Source: Desulfurellaceae bacterium bin18 (lineage in GTDB: Bacteria; Desulfobacterota; Binatia; Bin18). Taken from it: 64,000 nt of DNA. The stretch is from contig MPMI01000014.1 in assembly GCA_002238415.1 (NCBI GenBank), positions 1 to 64,000 of the forward strand, read 5' to 3'. Positions 8,366-17,033 of the stretch are shown here, one piece after another (positions within the stretch are counted from its first letter, which is position 1; every line of letters starts with the position of its first letter). Both the position numbers and the translations under genes were made by a program. The notes beneath the pieces were generated by a model. The model did no database searches. It had not been told where the DNA came from and saw nothing but the letters and a program-made list of their open reading frames with translations.

Positions 8366-9241
8366 TCACCCTTCAGACAGGTGTCCGACCTGGGTGCGGA
8401 AGGCGTTGACGGTGTTGTTCATGAGCATGGACACGGTGACCGGCCCGACGCCGCCCGGAACCGGCGTAATAAATGCGGCCCGTTCTCTGGCCGCGTCAAA
8501 TTCCACATCGCCCACGAGGTGCGAGCCTACCTGATTGATGCCGACATCGATCACGGTTGCCCCGAGACGAATCCAATCGCCCTTGATCAGTGCGGGAGAG
8601 CCGACGGCCACAACGAGGACTTCTGCCCGACGGACATGGTCGGCCAACAGCCCCCGCTGGGCAGTCGCGATATGACAGATAGTCACGGTGGCCAGGCGGT
8701 CGACCAGCATCAGGCTGAGCGGCTTACCCACAAGTTCGCTGTGTCCGACAATAACCGCCTCTTTGCCTTCCATATCGAGCCCGGTTGCGTCCAACAGGCG
8801 CATGACGGCCAGAGCGGTACAGGAGCCAATGCGTATCTCTCCGGTGACAGCGGCCCCGACATTTTCCGGATGGGTGCCGTCCACATCTTTCTGCGGGGCA
8901 ATATGGTTGACCAGGACAGAGCGACGTAAATGTTCGGGCAGTGGGAGCTGAATGATCACCCCGGTGACTTCGGGGTCCTGATTCAACTGCTCCAAACGGC
9001 GCAGCACCTCGGCCTCTTGGGCATTGTCCGGGAGATGGTACCAGCGATACTCAACCCCCAGCCCGCGGGCAATCCGATTCATGGATCGAATATAGACTTC
9101 GATGGCCGGGTTCGAGCCGATATAAATGCTGACCAGAACAGGCCTGCGTCCGGTGTGCTGGATCAACTCCGAAATGTCCGCTCTCAGCTCCGCATAGACT
9201 GACTGGGCAATGAGCTTGCCTTTGACGATCTGGGCACCCAT
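8366..9241 (-). CDS. folD: FolD-like methylenetetrahydrofolate dehydrogenase/cyclohydrolase, catalytic Lys replaced
   Basis: FolD interconverts 5,10-methylene-, methenyl- and 10-formyl-tetrahydrofolate. The 291-residue protein follows the family end to end: IYIGSNPA, VIIQLPLP, KDVDGTHP, the VIVGHSELVGKPLS dinucleotide-binding loop and TPVPGGVGPVTV. However the motif Y-x-x-S-K reads Y50-I-R-S-M54, so the lysine needed for cyclohydrolase chemistry (Lys54 in E. coli) is methionine, and the PCTP motif reads SCTA. Gln and Asp of the active site are kept. It may be a dehydrogenase-only form or a paralogue with another role. ATG 9241 gives the usual N-terminus IVKGKLIAQ. The gene is divergent from the ispG operon. 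Confidence 0.88.
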   Translation of the reverse strand: MGAQIVKGKLIAQSVYAELRADISELIQHTGRRPVLVSIYIGSNPAIEVYIRSMNRIARGLGVEYRWYHLPDNAQEAEVLRRLEQLNQDPEVTGVIIQLPLPEHLRRSVLVNHIAPQKDVDGTHPENVGAAVTGEIRIGSCTALAVMRLLDATGLDMEGKEAVIVGHSELVGKPLSLMLVDRLATVTICHIATAQRGLLADHVRRAEVLVVAVGSPALIKGDWIRLGATVIDVGINQVGSHLVGDVEFDAARERAAFITPVPGGVGPVTVSMLMNNTVNAFRTQVGHLSEG

Positions 9242-9335
9242 GCCGGGACGGTATCATCTGACACGAACGGGCGGAAGCGGGCCGCCTAGCTCAGGCGTCG
9301 ATTTCGTGATAGGCGAGGGGCGCTAAGGGTGGTGT

Positions 9336-9506
9336 ATGAAGACATTTTTCGAGCGGTTTGTGGATGAGGTCGTCCGCAAGAGAGACGCGGGCGAAATCGA
9401 CGAGGAAAAGGCGCGACAATGGATAGCCGAGGTCCAGCAACGGCTGGAGGAACACGCCGAACAGCACCCCAGTGCCCCCATTGTCCAAATGCCGGTGAAA
9501 CACTAG
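9336..9506 (+). CDS. Small charged protein upstream of ispG
   Basis: A 56-codon reading frame, M-K-T-F-F-E-R-F at the start, rich in Glu, Arg and Lys, and probably helical. It ends with TAG 21 bp before the ispG start on the same strand. Its ribosome-binding site is weak (purine-rich GGGTGGTGT). I do not recognise a family. Its position, codon use and lack of overlap make it plausible as the first gene of an ispG transcript, but it is short enough to be chance. Confidence 0.45.
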   Translation: MKTFFERFVDEVVRKRDAGEIDEEKARQWIAEVQQRLEEHAEQHPSAPIVQMPVKH

Positions 9507-9527
9507 ACCCCGGAAGTGGTTGAAAGC

Positions 9528-10661
9528 ATGCTGAAAAGAAAACCTACACGTGCAGTCCGGATTGGTAAAGTCCAGGTTGGGGCGGGTGCCCCCATCGTTG
9601 TGCAGAGTATGTGCGCGACCAAAACCACGGATATCGATGCCACCGTCGCCCAGGTGCATCAACTCGAAGAGGCCGGAGCGGGAGTTGTGCGTATTGCGGT
9701 GGACAACCCCAAAGAGGCCGCGGCCCTGAAGGAAATCCGTGCCCAAACCTCGGCGACCTTATCCGTCGATCTCCAGGAGAATTACAAGGTTGCCGACCAG
9801 GTGGCCCCCTGTGTTGACAAAATCCGTTACAATCCCGGCCATCTGCACCATATTGAAAAGCGTAAGACCATTCCGGAAAAAGTCGCCTGGCTGGTTGATG
9901 TTGCCCGAGACCATGATGTCGCCATCCGGGTTGGTGTCAACTGTGGCTCGGTGGCGCCGGCCTTCCTTGAACAATATCCCGGCGATCAGATGGAAGCCCT
10001 GGTCCAATCAACGCGGTATCACTGCCAGCTCATGGAAGACCTGCACTACGAGCGCTTCGTTGTGTCGCTCAAGGATTCCGACCCGGCCAAGGTCGTCGAA
10101 GCCAATACGCGGTTTTCCCAAGCGCGGCCGGATGTCCCCCTCCATCTGGGCGTGACCGAAGCCGGTTTGCCGCCGGACGGCGTGATCAAGAGCCGGATTG
10201 CTTTTGAAAAGCTTTTGGCCAATGGCGTGGGCGATACGATTCGCGTGTCCCTGACCTTGCCCAATGAGCGTAAACACGAGGAGGTCAACGCCGGCTTCAC
10301 CATTCTCGACGATGCGCAAAACGGTCGTTTCATCTCGGTCCCCGACTTCGGAAAGGGCATGAATATCATCTCCTGTCCAAGCTGCTCGCGGGTTGAGAAT
10401 GAGAAATTCGTCGAGCTCGCGCAGGAGGTCAAGGCCATGTCCGCCTACGCCCAGCAGCATGATATTACCATTGCCGTCATGGGCTGCCGGGTCAACGGTC
10501 CCGGAGAAACCGATGATGCGGACCTGGGTCTGTGGTGCGGACCGACAACGGTGAATCTCAAGAAGAAGAGCGTCAAGCTCGGCCACTTCGGCTACGATGT
10601 TGTCCTGGATCGTCTCAAAGACGAAATTGACCAGCTTATTGCCGAGCGTCAGGCGGTGTAG
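9528..10661 (+). CDS. ispG: 4-hydroxy-3-methylbut-2-en-1-yl diphosphate synthase IspG
   Basis: IspG (GcpE) is the [4Fe-4S] enzyme that reductively opens methylerythritol cyclodiphosphate in the MEP isoprenoid pathway. The protein is 377 residues from the ATG at 9528 (381 from the GTG at 9516), as in E. coli. N-terminal [12 protein letters not shown] begins the TIM barrel. The C-terminal cluster ligands are visible in SCPSCSR and GCRVNGPGE with the Glu of PGE. The size corresponds to the two-domain bacterial form rather than the plant form with a large insert. Its stop lies 6 bp from the stop of the convergent gene on the other strand. Confidence 0.96.
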   Translation: MLKRKPTRAVRIGKVQVGAGAPIVVQSMCATKTTDIDATVAQVHQLEEAGAGVVRIAVDNPKEAAALKEIRAQTSATLSVDLQENYKVADQVAPCVDKIRYNPGHLHHIEKRKTIPEKVAWLVDVARDHDVAIRVGVNCGSVAPAFLEQYPGDQMEALVQSTRYHCQLMEDLHYERFVVSLKDSDPAKVVEANTRFSQARPDVPLHLGVTEAGLPPDGVIKSRIAFEKLLANGVGDTIRVSLTLPNERKHEEVNAGFTILDDAQNGRFISVPDFGKGMNIISCPSCSRVENEKFVELAQEVKAMSAYAQQHDITIAVMGCRVNGPGETDDADLGLWCGPTTVNLKKKSVKLGHFGYDVVLDRLKDEIDQLIAERQAV

Positions 10662-10667
10662 CAGCGC

Positions 10668-13526
10668 CTACTCGGCGGCTTCGGCGGCTTCGCCCGTGGC
10701 CCGCATTTTTTGTTCCACGCGGGCACTGGCCCGGTCCAAAACCTGAGCCGCGCCCGGATTGGCGTCTTTGGCCCGTTGGAGCATCTGCAACGCATCCGCA
10801 TAGCGTCCGACCTGCTCATAGGCAAAGGCCAGGTTCGACAGATAATTGAAATCGTCCGGCTTCACCTGCACGGCCGCTTCGAGTGGGTCGAGCGCTTCTT
10901 CGTACTGCTCCAATTTCAGTAAGGTCACCCCGAGCAGCTCCTGAACAAACGGATTGTCCGGTCGCAGTCGGGCGGCCAGCCGCGCTTTGGGGAGGAGGGC
11001 GTTCGGATTCGAGGAGTTGAGCAATTCCGCATAGCGGGCGCCCAGCAGGTCCAGAAACTCCAGCGTGCTGATCTCGCGGTAATAGTCGATATCCTTATCT
11101 TCCGGGGTCAGGCGAGCGGCTTGGTCAACCTCGCTGAGGGCCGCATACGAACGTTCGAGCGGATCATCCGTGCCCACCGCTTTGGAGCGCATGAAGAGGG
11201 CCCGGGCGAGCATGGTAGTCGGTTCGACACCATACTGCTCGGCCAACCGGTCCGGATGAATATGGGGCAGGAGCCGCGCCAGGATAAAGGGCATCGTGCC
11301 GGCAATGCCCAGCCGATTGAGTTCGGCAAACTCGACTGAGGTATGGTCGTCGGTCAGGAGCGGATAGTCATCGCTGACCAGGGCATCGATGCGCGGCCCA
11401 TCAAAAATAATATACTTGAGTATATCCTGCCCGCGGGTGATGCCGATCTCTTCCAGGTCGGCGCGGACCTCCGCACCGAGCTGACCGAGACGTTGGTCCA
11501 GAACAGTGGGAGACAGGGCAAGGGGCTGTTTGGCCCCAACCAGCAGAGTGTAACGACTCGTGAACAGGAGGAGGGTCTCTTCGCGGAACACGCGCCGGAA
11601 CGTGTATAACACCGACAAATAATCGGTCGGTGCCATATTGTGTAACGGCAGCCATTGGACATAGACGCCGGTGTCGTTCAGTTTGTCATACACCTGTTGG
11701 TAATATTCCAGCGTATACAGCATCCAGGACTCGGCGGCGGCCGGGTGGGTTGCGTCGGCGGTAATCGCGTCATAGCGCTGGGGCGACACCTTCAGATAAT
11801 TCCGCCCGTCATCGGCAATCAGCGTCCAGTTTGTGCGTTCTGCGACATTGCCGTTTTCGACTCCGAAAAAATGCATGGCCGCCCGGACATCGGGAACAAT
11901 GTCTACCGCTTCGGCGGTCACATCATGTTTGGTCACCGCCCCTAAGGTCACCCCTCCGCCGACCGCGTTGACCAGAACCTGTTTGGGGTCGGGCTGGAGC
12001 AGCAGGGGCAGGTGACCCAGCAGCTTGAAGGTCGCGACGGCGTCCCGATGGGTGGGCACCTCCTCAATGCAGTTGATAAAAAGTTCCTTGATCTCACCGA
12101 CCTGGAAAACGGCCAGTGTGCCGGCCACGCCCTCACGATAGAACAGCAGTTCCCCTTCGATATTCTCAAAGCGGTCGTACCATTTCATGAGCGTCAGCTC
12201 TTTGGGAACGAGCACGGCAACCACCAGGACCGCTGCTGCGATGAGGCCACCCCCGGCCAGCCGGAGCGTACCATAGGGTCGCGTCAGCAGTAGCAGGAGG
12301 AGGCCGGTGCAGACTGACAGCAGAGCCAGGAAGACCATGCCCTGACTCAGACCCAGCAGCGGAATCAGGACCAGTCCGCCGCTGAGCGCGCCGCTCAGGC
12401 TGCCGAAGGTATTGGCGGCAAAGACGCGGCCGGCAGCGCGGTGTGGGGAGTGCCTGGTCTGGTCGCGAAAGAGATCAACCAGGAGAGGGACGACAAAGCC
12501 CGAAGCGATGGAGGGAATAAGGGTCACGACCGCGGCCGCGGAAAAACGGACCAGACCCAGGGCGAGCCAATGATTGCCGCCGACCTGACGACTGAGGTCA
12601 AGGGTGACATCGTGGAGCTGGTTGAAGACACCTAGCGAAACGAGAATCGCAGCCGCTCCGATAGCCTGGACCAGCAGAAACACCAGCGCCTTTGTCGGCC
12701 GGCTGGCCCGCGACGGCCCGCACGCAGCGTATAACCATGCTCCCAGGGCGAGACCCGCCAGGATGCCGGCCAGAACAACCGAGAAGGAATAGGTGTTGTT
12801 CGACACCACACAGATCAGGGTGCGCACCCATATGATCTGCAGCGCGAGGCCCGTAAAGCCGGTGATAAACGGAAAAAAGAGTAACCTGAGCGGGAGGAGA
12901 GAAGTGTGCTCAGTGCGCTCGGGCCGGTCGGCCGGCCGGGCCGGCGGTGGGACGGGCCGGCGGGGTTGAGCCAGAGCAAGCAGACAGATGACGGTATTGA
13001 TCGCGGTTGCGATCAGCGTGGTTTGAAATACGCCATAGGTCCGAATGAAAAAGACCCCGGCAAAAAACGCTCCGAGCACGGAACCGGTGGTATTGATCGC
13101 GTACAAGAGCCCGACCCGGCGACCGGTGCGGCCCTCCTGAGCGAGCTGTCGGGCCAGGGTGGGCAGGGTGAGTCCCATCAGCGTTGCGGGCAGCGCCAGG
13201 GCGAGCAGGGTAAGAACGATTTGTAGCGCAAAGCTGCCGCCGGACGCCACATAGGCCATATCGATAATTTTCAGCACAAAGGGAAAAATCAGGGCGAAAA
13301 CGCCAATCAATCCTTCTGCCAGACCATACACGACAAAGGGATGATAGCGGGACAGGCGGCGGCTCTGGCCGGCCATATAACCCAGGGCAAGCCCCAGCAT
13401 GAAGGCCGCAGTGACCACGGTGACGGCATAGGTCGACAGCCCGAACACAACGTGCAGCAGGCGTTCCCAGACCACTTCGTACAGCAGGGCGGTAAAACCG
13501 GACAAAAAGAAGAGGACAAGAATCAT
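10668..13526 (-). CDS. Polytopic membrane protein fused to a spermidine-synthase-like domain and TPR repeats
   Basis: A 952-residue three-part protein. Residues 1-430 hold about a dozen hydrophobic helices in two halves, like fused spermidine synthase-type MFS proteins (FFLSGFTALLYEVVWERLL is typical). Residues about 440-690 form a Rossmann methyltransferase-like synthase domain with GGGVTLGAV and DGRNYLKV, as in spermine/spermidine synthases. Residues about 850-940 contain TPR repeats (LGVTLLKLEQYEEALDPLEAA, LAFAYEQVGRYADALQML). Catalysis is unproven: such fused proteins are widespread in uncultured bacteria and most lack characterised substrates. Start ATG 13526. It may be cotranscribed with the two upstream minus-strand genes, which end 21 bp away. 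Confidence 0.8.
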   Translation of the reverse strand: MILVLFFLSGFTALLYEVVWERLLHVVFGLSTYAVTVVTAAFMLGLALGYMAGQSRRLSRYHPFVVYGLAEGLIGVFALIFPFVLKIIDMAYVASGGSFALQIVLTLLALALPATLMGLTLPTLARQLAQEGRTGRRVGLLYAINTTGSVLGAFFAGVFFIRTYGVFQTTLIATAINTVICLLALAQPRRPVPPPARPADRPERTEHTSLLPLRLLFFPFITGFTGLALQIIWVRTLICVVSNNTYSFSVVLAGILAGLALGAWLYAACGPSRASRPTKALVFLLVQAIGAAAILVSLGVFNQLHDVTLDLSRQVGGNHWLALGLVRFSAAAVVTLIPSIASGFVVPLLVDLFRDQTRHSPHRAAGRVFAANTFGSLSGALSGGLVLIPLLGLSQGMVFLALLSVCTGLLLLLLTRPYGTLRLAGGGLIAAAVLVVAVLVPKELTLMKWYDRFENIEGELLFYREGVAGTLAVFQVGEIKELFINCIEEVPTHRDAVATFKLLGHLPLLLQPDPKQVLVNAVGGGVTLGAVTKHDVTAEAVDIVPDVRAAMHFFGVENGNVAERTNWTLIADDGRNYLKVSPQRYDAITADATHPAAAESWMLYTLEYYQQVYDKLNDTGVYVQWLPLHNMAPTDYLSVLYTFRRVFREETLLLFTSRYTLLVGAKQPLALSPTVLDQRLGQLGAEVRADLEEIGITRGQDILKYIIFDGPRIDALVSDDYPLLTDDHTSVEFAELNRLGIAGTMPFILARLLPHIHPDRLAEQYGVEPTTMLARALFMRSKAVGTDDPLERSYAALSEVDQAARLTPEDKDIDYYREISTLEFLDLLGARYAELLNSSNPNALLPKARLAARLRPDNPFVQELLGVTLLKLEQYEEALDPLEAAVQVKPDDFNYLSNLAFAYEQVGRYADALQMLQRAKDANPGAAQVLDRASARVEQKMRATGEAAEAAE

Positions 13527-13547
13527 ATCAGCCTTTATAGGACCCTT

Positions 13548-14255
13548 TTACCGGGCATTGTGAAAAATAACGCCCAGGGTATAGCGCTGCCCGGAGGTGA
13601 CGGTGCTGACGCCGTGTCGGACGGTCAGCCGATAATAGCCCCGTGTACCGCGTACCGGACGATAGCGCGTGGTGAAGATGATACCTTCGCCTTGCTGCAG
13701 GGTGAGCGCGATACCGCGCGACTGGGCTCGGGGACGTTGTTCAACCAGCAGAAATTCTCCACCCGTGTAGTCAGTCTGTGGACAGCTCAGACAGAACGTC
13801 ATTTGCAGGGGAAAGGCGATTGGCCCATACAAGTCCTGATGTAAACAGTTATAGCCGTCCTGTTCGTAATACAGGAGCAGGGGGGTCGGTTTGACCTGGC
13901 CTTGTTCCTGGCAGAGGCTGAGGAAACGCGCCAGCGTTGGAGGAAAGGTCTCGGGCTGTTTGAGAGCGGCCATCCACCGATTCGCAATCCGGGCCAGGGG
14001 AGGGTAGGCCTGCGTTCTGAGATGGGTGACGAGCCGCGGCAGCGGGTCCGCAAAGTACTGGTACTCGCCGACGCCAAATCGATGTTGAGCCATATTCACC
14101 CGCTTGCGGAAGCGTGCGGTCTTCGCATACAGACGAACGAGTGCCGCGCATTCCTTGGACGTGAGAACCTGAGGCGTTACGGCATAGCCCTGCGTCCACA
14201 GCGACTCTTCGATGGCCTGCCAGCCGAGTTGAGATATACGCGTGTGACTCGTCAT
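13548..14255 (-). CDS. 2OG-Fe(II) dioxygenase
   Basis: A 235-residue cytoplasmic protein with the double-stranded beta-helix of 2-oxoglutarate/Fe(II) oxygenases. HQD near residue 139 supplies two iron ligands. The region RLTVRHGVSTVTSGQRYTLG near 213-230 supplies the distal His and the Arg expected to bind 2-oxoglutarate. It looks like the prolyl-4-hydroxylase-type oxygenases of bacteria, but the substrate is unknown. ATG 14255 follows GAGGTAGAAG, and its start lies 6 bp after the stop of the DASS transporter gene, which argues for one operon (transporter, oxygenase, membrane-TPR protein). Confidence 0.75.
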   Translation of the reverse strand: MTSHTRISQLGWQAIEESLWTQGYAVTPQVLTSKECAALVRLYAKTARFRKRVNMAQHRFGVGEYQYFADPLPRLVTHLRTQAYPPLARIANRWMAALKQPETFPPTLARFLSLCQEQGQVKPTPLLLYYEQDGYNCLHQDLYGPIAFPLQMTFCLSCPQTDYTGGEFLLVEQRPRAQSRGIALTLQQGEGIIFTTRYRPVRGTRGYYRLTVRHGVSTVTSGQRYTLGVIFHNAR

Positions 14256-14261
14256 CGGCTT

Positions 14262-15830
14262 CTACCTCGGCACCCAATCCGGCAGGCTGTCCAGCTCGAT
14301 CCCGAACGCCGGGACCCCGATCACATATAAAAGTCCGGTCAGAATAAGGATACTCAGGATATTGAGGCCGAAACCGGCCCCGAACATTTGCGGCAGGGTG
14401 ACATGGCCACTGGCAAAAATAATGGCGTTCGGCGCGGTGGCGGTCGGCAGCATAAAGGCAAAGGAGGCCGCAAAGGTAGCGGGGATCATGAGCAACAGCG
14501 GGTCAACCTCCAGCCCGGTCGCGGTGGCGGCGAGTACGGGCATGACCAGGGTTGTCGTGGCTGTATTGCTGGTAAACTCGGTCAGCCAGACCATGAGGGC
14601 ACACACGGAGAAGATGGCGACAAAAGGGGAAACATCCCGCAGAAAAGACAGCTGGGAGCCGGCCCAGTTCGCCAGGCCGGAATGTCCAACGCCCTCGGCC
14701 AGGGCGAGGCTGCCGCCGAGCAGGACCAGAATCCCCCACGGAATTTTGACGGTGTCATCCCAGGTCAGCAGGAACTCGCCCTTTTTTTGTCCGGACGGAA
14801 CAAGAAACAGCAGGATGGCGGCCAATATGGCGACGGTCGAATCCTGGATGTGGTGCGGGTGGGGAAACAGACTGGCCCAGCCGGGTAGGGACAGCGCCCC
14901 GAAATCAATATCCTTCCTGAAAACCCAGAGCAGCGCAGTGGTCAGCGATAACAGCAACACCCGCCGTTCTCCACCGCGTATGGGACCGAGGTCCTGGAGC
15001 TGTTGGGCTAAAAAGGCCTGGTTGTCCTGCCAGCCGGCGCTCGGCACCCGGAAATAGATATAGACCAGATAAAACCAGACGCTGACCACCATGAGAGCTG
15101 CGGTCGGCACGCCAAACAGCATCCATTGGAAGAAGCCGATATCCGGCGCGTCCGGAAAGAGCCTGGTAAACGCGCCCATGAACACGACGTTGGGCGGGGT
15201 GCCCACTGGAGTACTCACCCCGCCGATCGAGGCGCTGTAGGCCAGGCCGAGCATCAGGGCAATGCCAAAGCCCTGGGTGGTGTCATAGCCCTGGCTTGCG
15301 GCATGATGCAGGACCGCCAGGGCGATAGGCAGCATGATAATGGTTGAGGCGGTATTGGACACCCACATGGAGAGCAGGGCGGTCGTACTGAGAAAGCCGA
15401 GAATGAGCAACTGGGGCGAGCGGCCTATACTGGACAGGATCAGCAAGGCGACCCGCCGGTGGAGCTGCCATTTCTCCATGGCGATGGCCAGAAAAAAGGC
15501 GCCAAAGAATAAAAAGACGATGTGATCGGCATACGCGGTGGAGACCTCATGCGCGCTTAAAATATCGAGCAGCGGAAACAGGACGAGCGGAACGAGACCC
15601 GTGACGGTAATATGGGTGGCCTCGGTGATCCACCACGTCCCCATGAGGGCGACCACCCCCGCGGTGTGCCAGGCGATCAGGTCCATATCCGCCGGCGGAC
15701 CGGTCAGGAGAAACAGCAGGAGCAGGCCTATTCCGGTAAACAGGCCAATTACTCGGCGTCTGCTAAAGGCCCGCGGCTCGGACGGTGGAGCCTCTGATGC
15801 GGGAGTGTCTGTTGCCGTTGTCTGAGTCAT
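14262..15830 (-). CDS. DASS (SLC13) family anion/sodium symporter
   Basis: A 522-residue inner-membrane transporter with about eleven to twelve hydrophobic helices. It contains both Ser-Asn-Thr signature loops of the divalent anion:sodium symporter family, SMWVSNTAST in the first half and TEFTSNTATT in the second, which build the substrate and Na+ sites. Likely cargo is a dicarboxylate or sulfate. The N-terminal 25 residues are a Thr/Ser/Ala-rich cytoplasmic tail. It is divergent from a cupin gene across an 86-bp gap that contains a 12-bp inverted repeat. Confidence 0.9.
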   Translation of the reverse strand: MTQTTATDTPASEAPPSEPRAFSRRRVIGLFTGIGLLLLFLLTGPPADMDLIAWHTAGVVALMGTWWITEATHITVTGLVPLVLFPLLDILSAHEVSTAYADHIVFLFFGAFFLAIAMEKWQLHRRVALLILSSIGRSPQLLILGFLSTTALLSMWVSNTASTIIMLPIALAVLHHAASQGYDTTQGFGIALMLGLAYSASIGGVSTPVGTPPNVVFMGAFTRLFPDAPDIGFFQWMLFGVPTAALMVVSVWFYLVYIYFRVPSAGWQDNQAFLAQQLQDLGPIRGGERRVLLLSLTTALLWVFRKDIDFGALSLPGWASLFPHPHHIQDSTVAILAAILLFLVPSGQKKGEFLLTWDDTVKIPWGILVLLGGSLALAEGVGHSGLANWAGSQLSFLRDVSPFVAIFSVCALMVWLTEFTSNTATTTLVMPVLAATATGLEVDPLLLMIPATFAASFAFMLPTATAPNAIIFASGHVTLPQMFGAGFGLNILSILILTGLLYVIGVPAFGIELDSLPDWVPR

Positions 15831-15857
15831 ATGAAAAGTTCTGCACAGGACAGAATA

Positions 15858-15903
15858 AGTAAACGTACCAACATCTGTATGGCTGTTGAGAGGTACGTTT
15901 ACT
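15858..15903. promoter_or_regulatory. 12-bp inverted repeat between divergent genes
   Basis: AGTAAACGTACC at 15858-15869 and GGTACGTTTACT at 15892-15903 are perfect inverted copies with a 22-bp spacer. Inside, AACA and TGTT can extend the pairing. The right arm ends just before the GGAGGA ribosome-binding site of the cupin gene. It could be an operator shared by transporter and cupin genes, or a leader hairpin. Confidence 0.6.
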
Positions 15904-15916
15904 CATTGGAGGACAT

Positions 15917-16312
15917 ATGAAAATTACCCGTTTCGTAGCAACCGCGCCTGGCGGGTCGCAGTTCGAGGAGATTGATATCCCGATCACGAACGAGCGACAA
16001 GATGCCGAAGGCCACACCCTGCTCTTATCCAATACCTATACCTCGCCGGGAGTGTGTTTTGTTGACCTGCCCGAAGGGCTGAATCAGGATTGGCACCAGG
16101 CGCCGACGCGCCAGGTCGTTGTTGTCCTGTCCGGGACACTGGAGGTCACCACCACGGATAATCAGGTCCGGCAGTGGAGTACGGGCGAAGCGTTTATCGC
16201 CGCGGATGTCACCGGCCAGGGCCACAAAACGCGTACAATCGGGGGACCCGCGCGGGTGATGTTTGCACCGCTGCCCGAGAACCTTTCGATGGAGACCTGG
16301 TCGGCGGGTTAA
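15917..16312 (+). CDS. Single-domain cupin protein
   Basis: A 131-residue small beta-barrel protein with the cupin pattern of paired motifs around the middle (DWHQAPTRQVVVVLSGTLEVTT and WSTGEAFIAADVTGQGHKTR). A metal site could be formed by the His residues in those motifs. Function is not deducible; relatives include metabolite-binding and sensor cupins. ATG 15917 follows GGAGGA. It faces the DASS transporter gene across the inverted repeat, so shared control is likely. Confidence 0.75.
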   Translation: MKITRFVATAPGGSQFEEIDIPITNERQDAEGHTLLLSNTYTSPGVCFVDLPEGLNQDWHQAPTRQVVVVLSGTLEVTTTDNQVRQWSTGEAFIAADVTGQGHKTRTIGGPARVMFAPLPENLSMETWSAG

Positions 16313-16371
16313 GTTGAAACGCGGTGGGTTTCTACTGGCAACCGTACCAAACCCACCCCGGCCCTTCGACA

Positions 16372-16455
16372 AGCTCAGGGCCACCCCTCCCAAGAGGGGA
16401 GCTTCTCATATCCCCTCCTTGGAGGGGTGCCGCGTTAGCGGCGGGGTGGGTTTCT
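16372..16455. repeat. Dispersed palindromic repeat pair
   Basis: Contains TTCGACAAGCTCAGG, the palindrome CCCCTCCTTGGAGGGG and a GGCGGGGTGGGTTT tail. The palindrome with its tail recurs in variant form at 32760-32802. It fills the gap between the cupin and SRPBCC genes. Confidence 0.6.
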
Positions 16456-16493
16456 CTTCTCCAGCGGCAAGGACCGGTTCGGATTCATAGCCC

Positions 16494-16994
16494 GTGACCA
16501 TCATCCACACCTCCGAAAGCCGGCTGATCCCCTGCTCCAGAGCCCGTGTGTACGAGGCGGTCCTCGCCTTTGAAGATTATCCGCTGTGGTGGCCCAGGAA
16601 GTTTCATCCCCGGTTCCAGTCCGCTCAATTACCGGACCAGGGCCGGGAGCGGATCGGCGACCGCCTCGCGTTTACCCCCGTACCCGGCATCTGGACGGGC
16701 TGGGAAATTACCGCCGTGACCCCTGGGGAGCAGATTCGGGTCGCCTACTTTCAGGGCTTTCACACCGGCTGGGGAGTCTGGAGGTTTGCTCCGCAACAGG
16801 AATATACCCTGGTCTCTTTTGAAATGCGGATCGTGCCCAAGAATCCGTTCTATGGTCTGGTGTACAGACTGGCCGGGGTCCCCCGCAGGCATGCCGCCCA
16901 TATGCGGGAATTATTCATCGGTCTGGAAGGTTATCTGCAAGACAGGCTACGGACTCCTATCCCTTTTCAGCCATCTTTTCCGCCGGAAATATGA
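16494..16994 (+). CDS. SRPBCC (START-like) family protein
   Basis: A 166-residue protein with the helix-grip fold pattern of SRPBCC/polyketide-cyclase-like lipid-binding proteins. The N-terminal strand IIHTSESRLIPCSRARVYEAV is followed by FEDYPLWWPRKF, and the C-terminal helix has AAHMRELFIGLEGYLQ. Such proteins bind or modify hydrophobic ligands in a deep cavity. No catalytic residues can be named. Start is the GTG at 16494. The ribosome-binding site is poor, so a start inside the gene is possible. Confidence 0.7.
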   Translation: MTIIHTSESRLIPCSRARVYEAVLAFEDYPLWWPRKFHPRFQSAQLPDQGRERIGDRLAFTPVPGIWTGWEITAVTPGEQIRVAYFQGFHTGWGVWRFAPQQEYTLVSFEMRIVPKNPFYGLVYRLAGVPRRHAAHMRELFIGLEGYLQDRLRTPIPFQPSFPPEI

Positions 16995-17033
16995 CGTATC
17001 GGAAATTTGGAAGATGGCCCGGCAGAGATGCCG

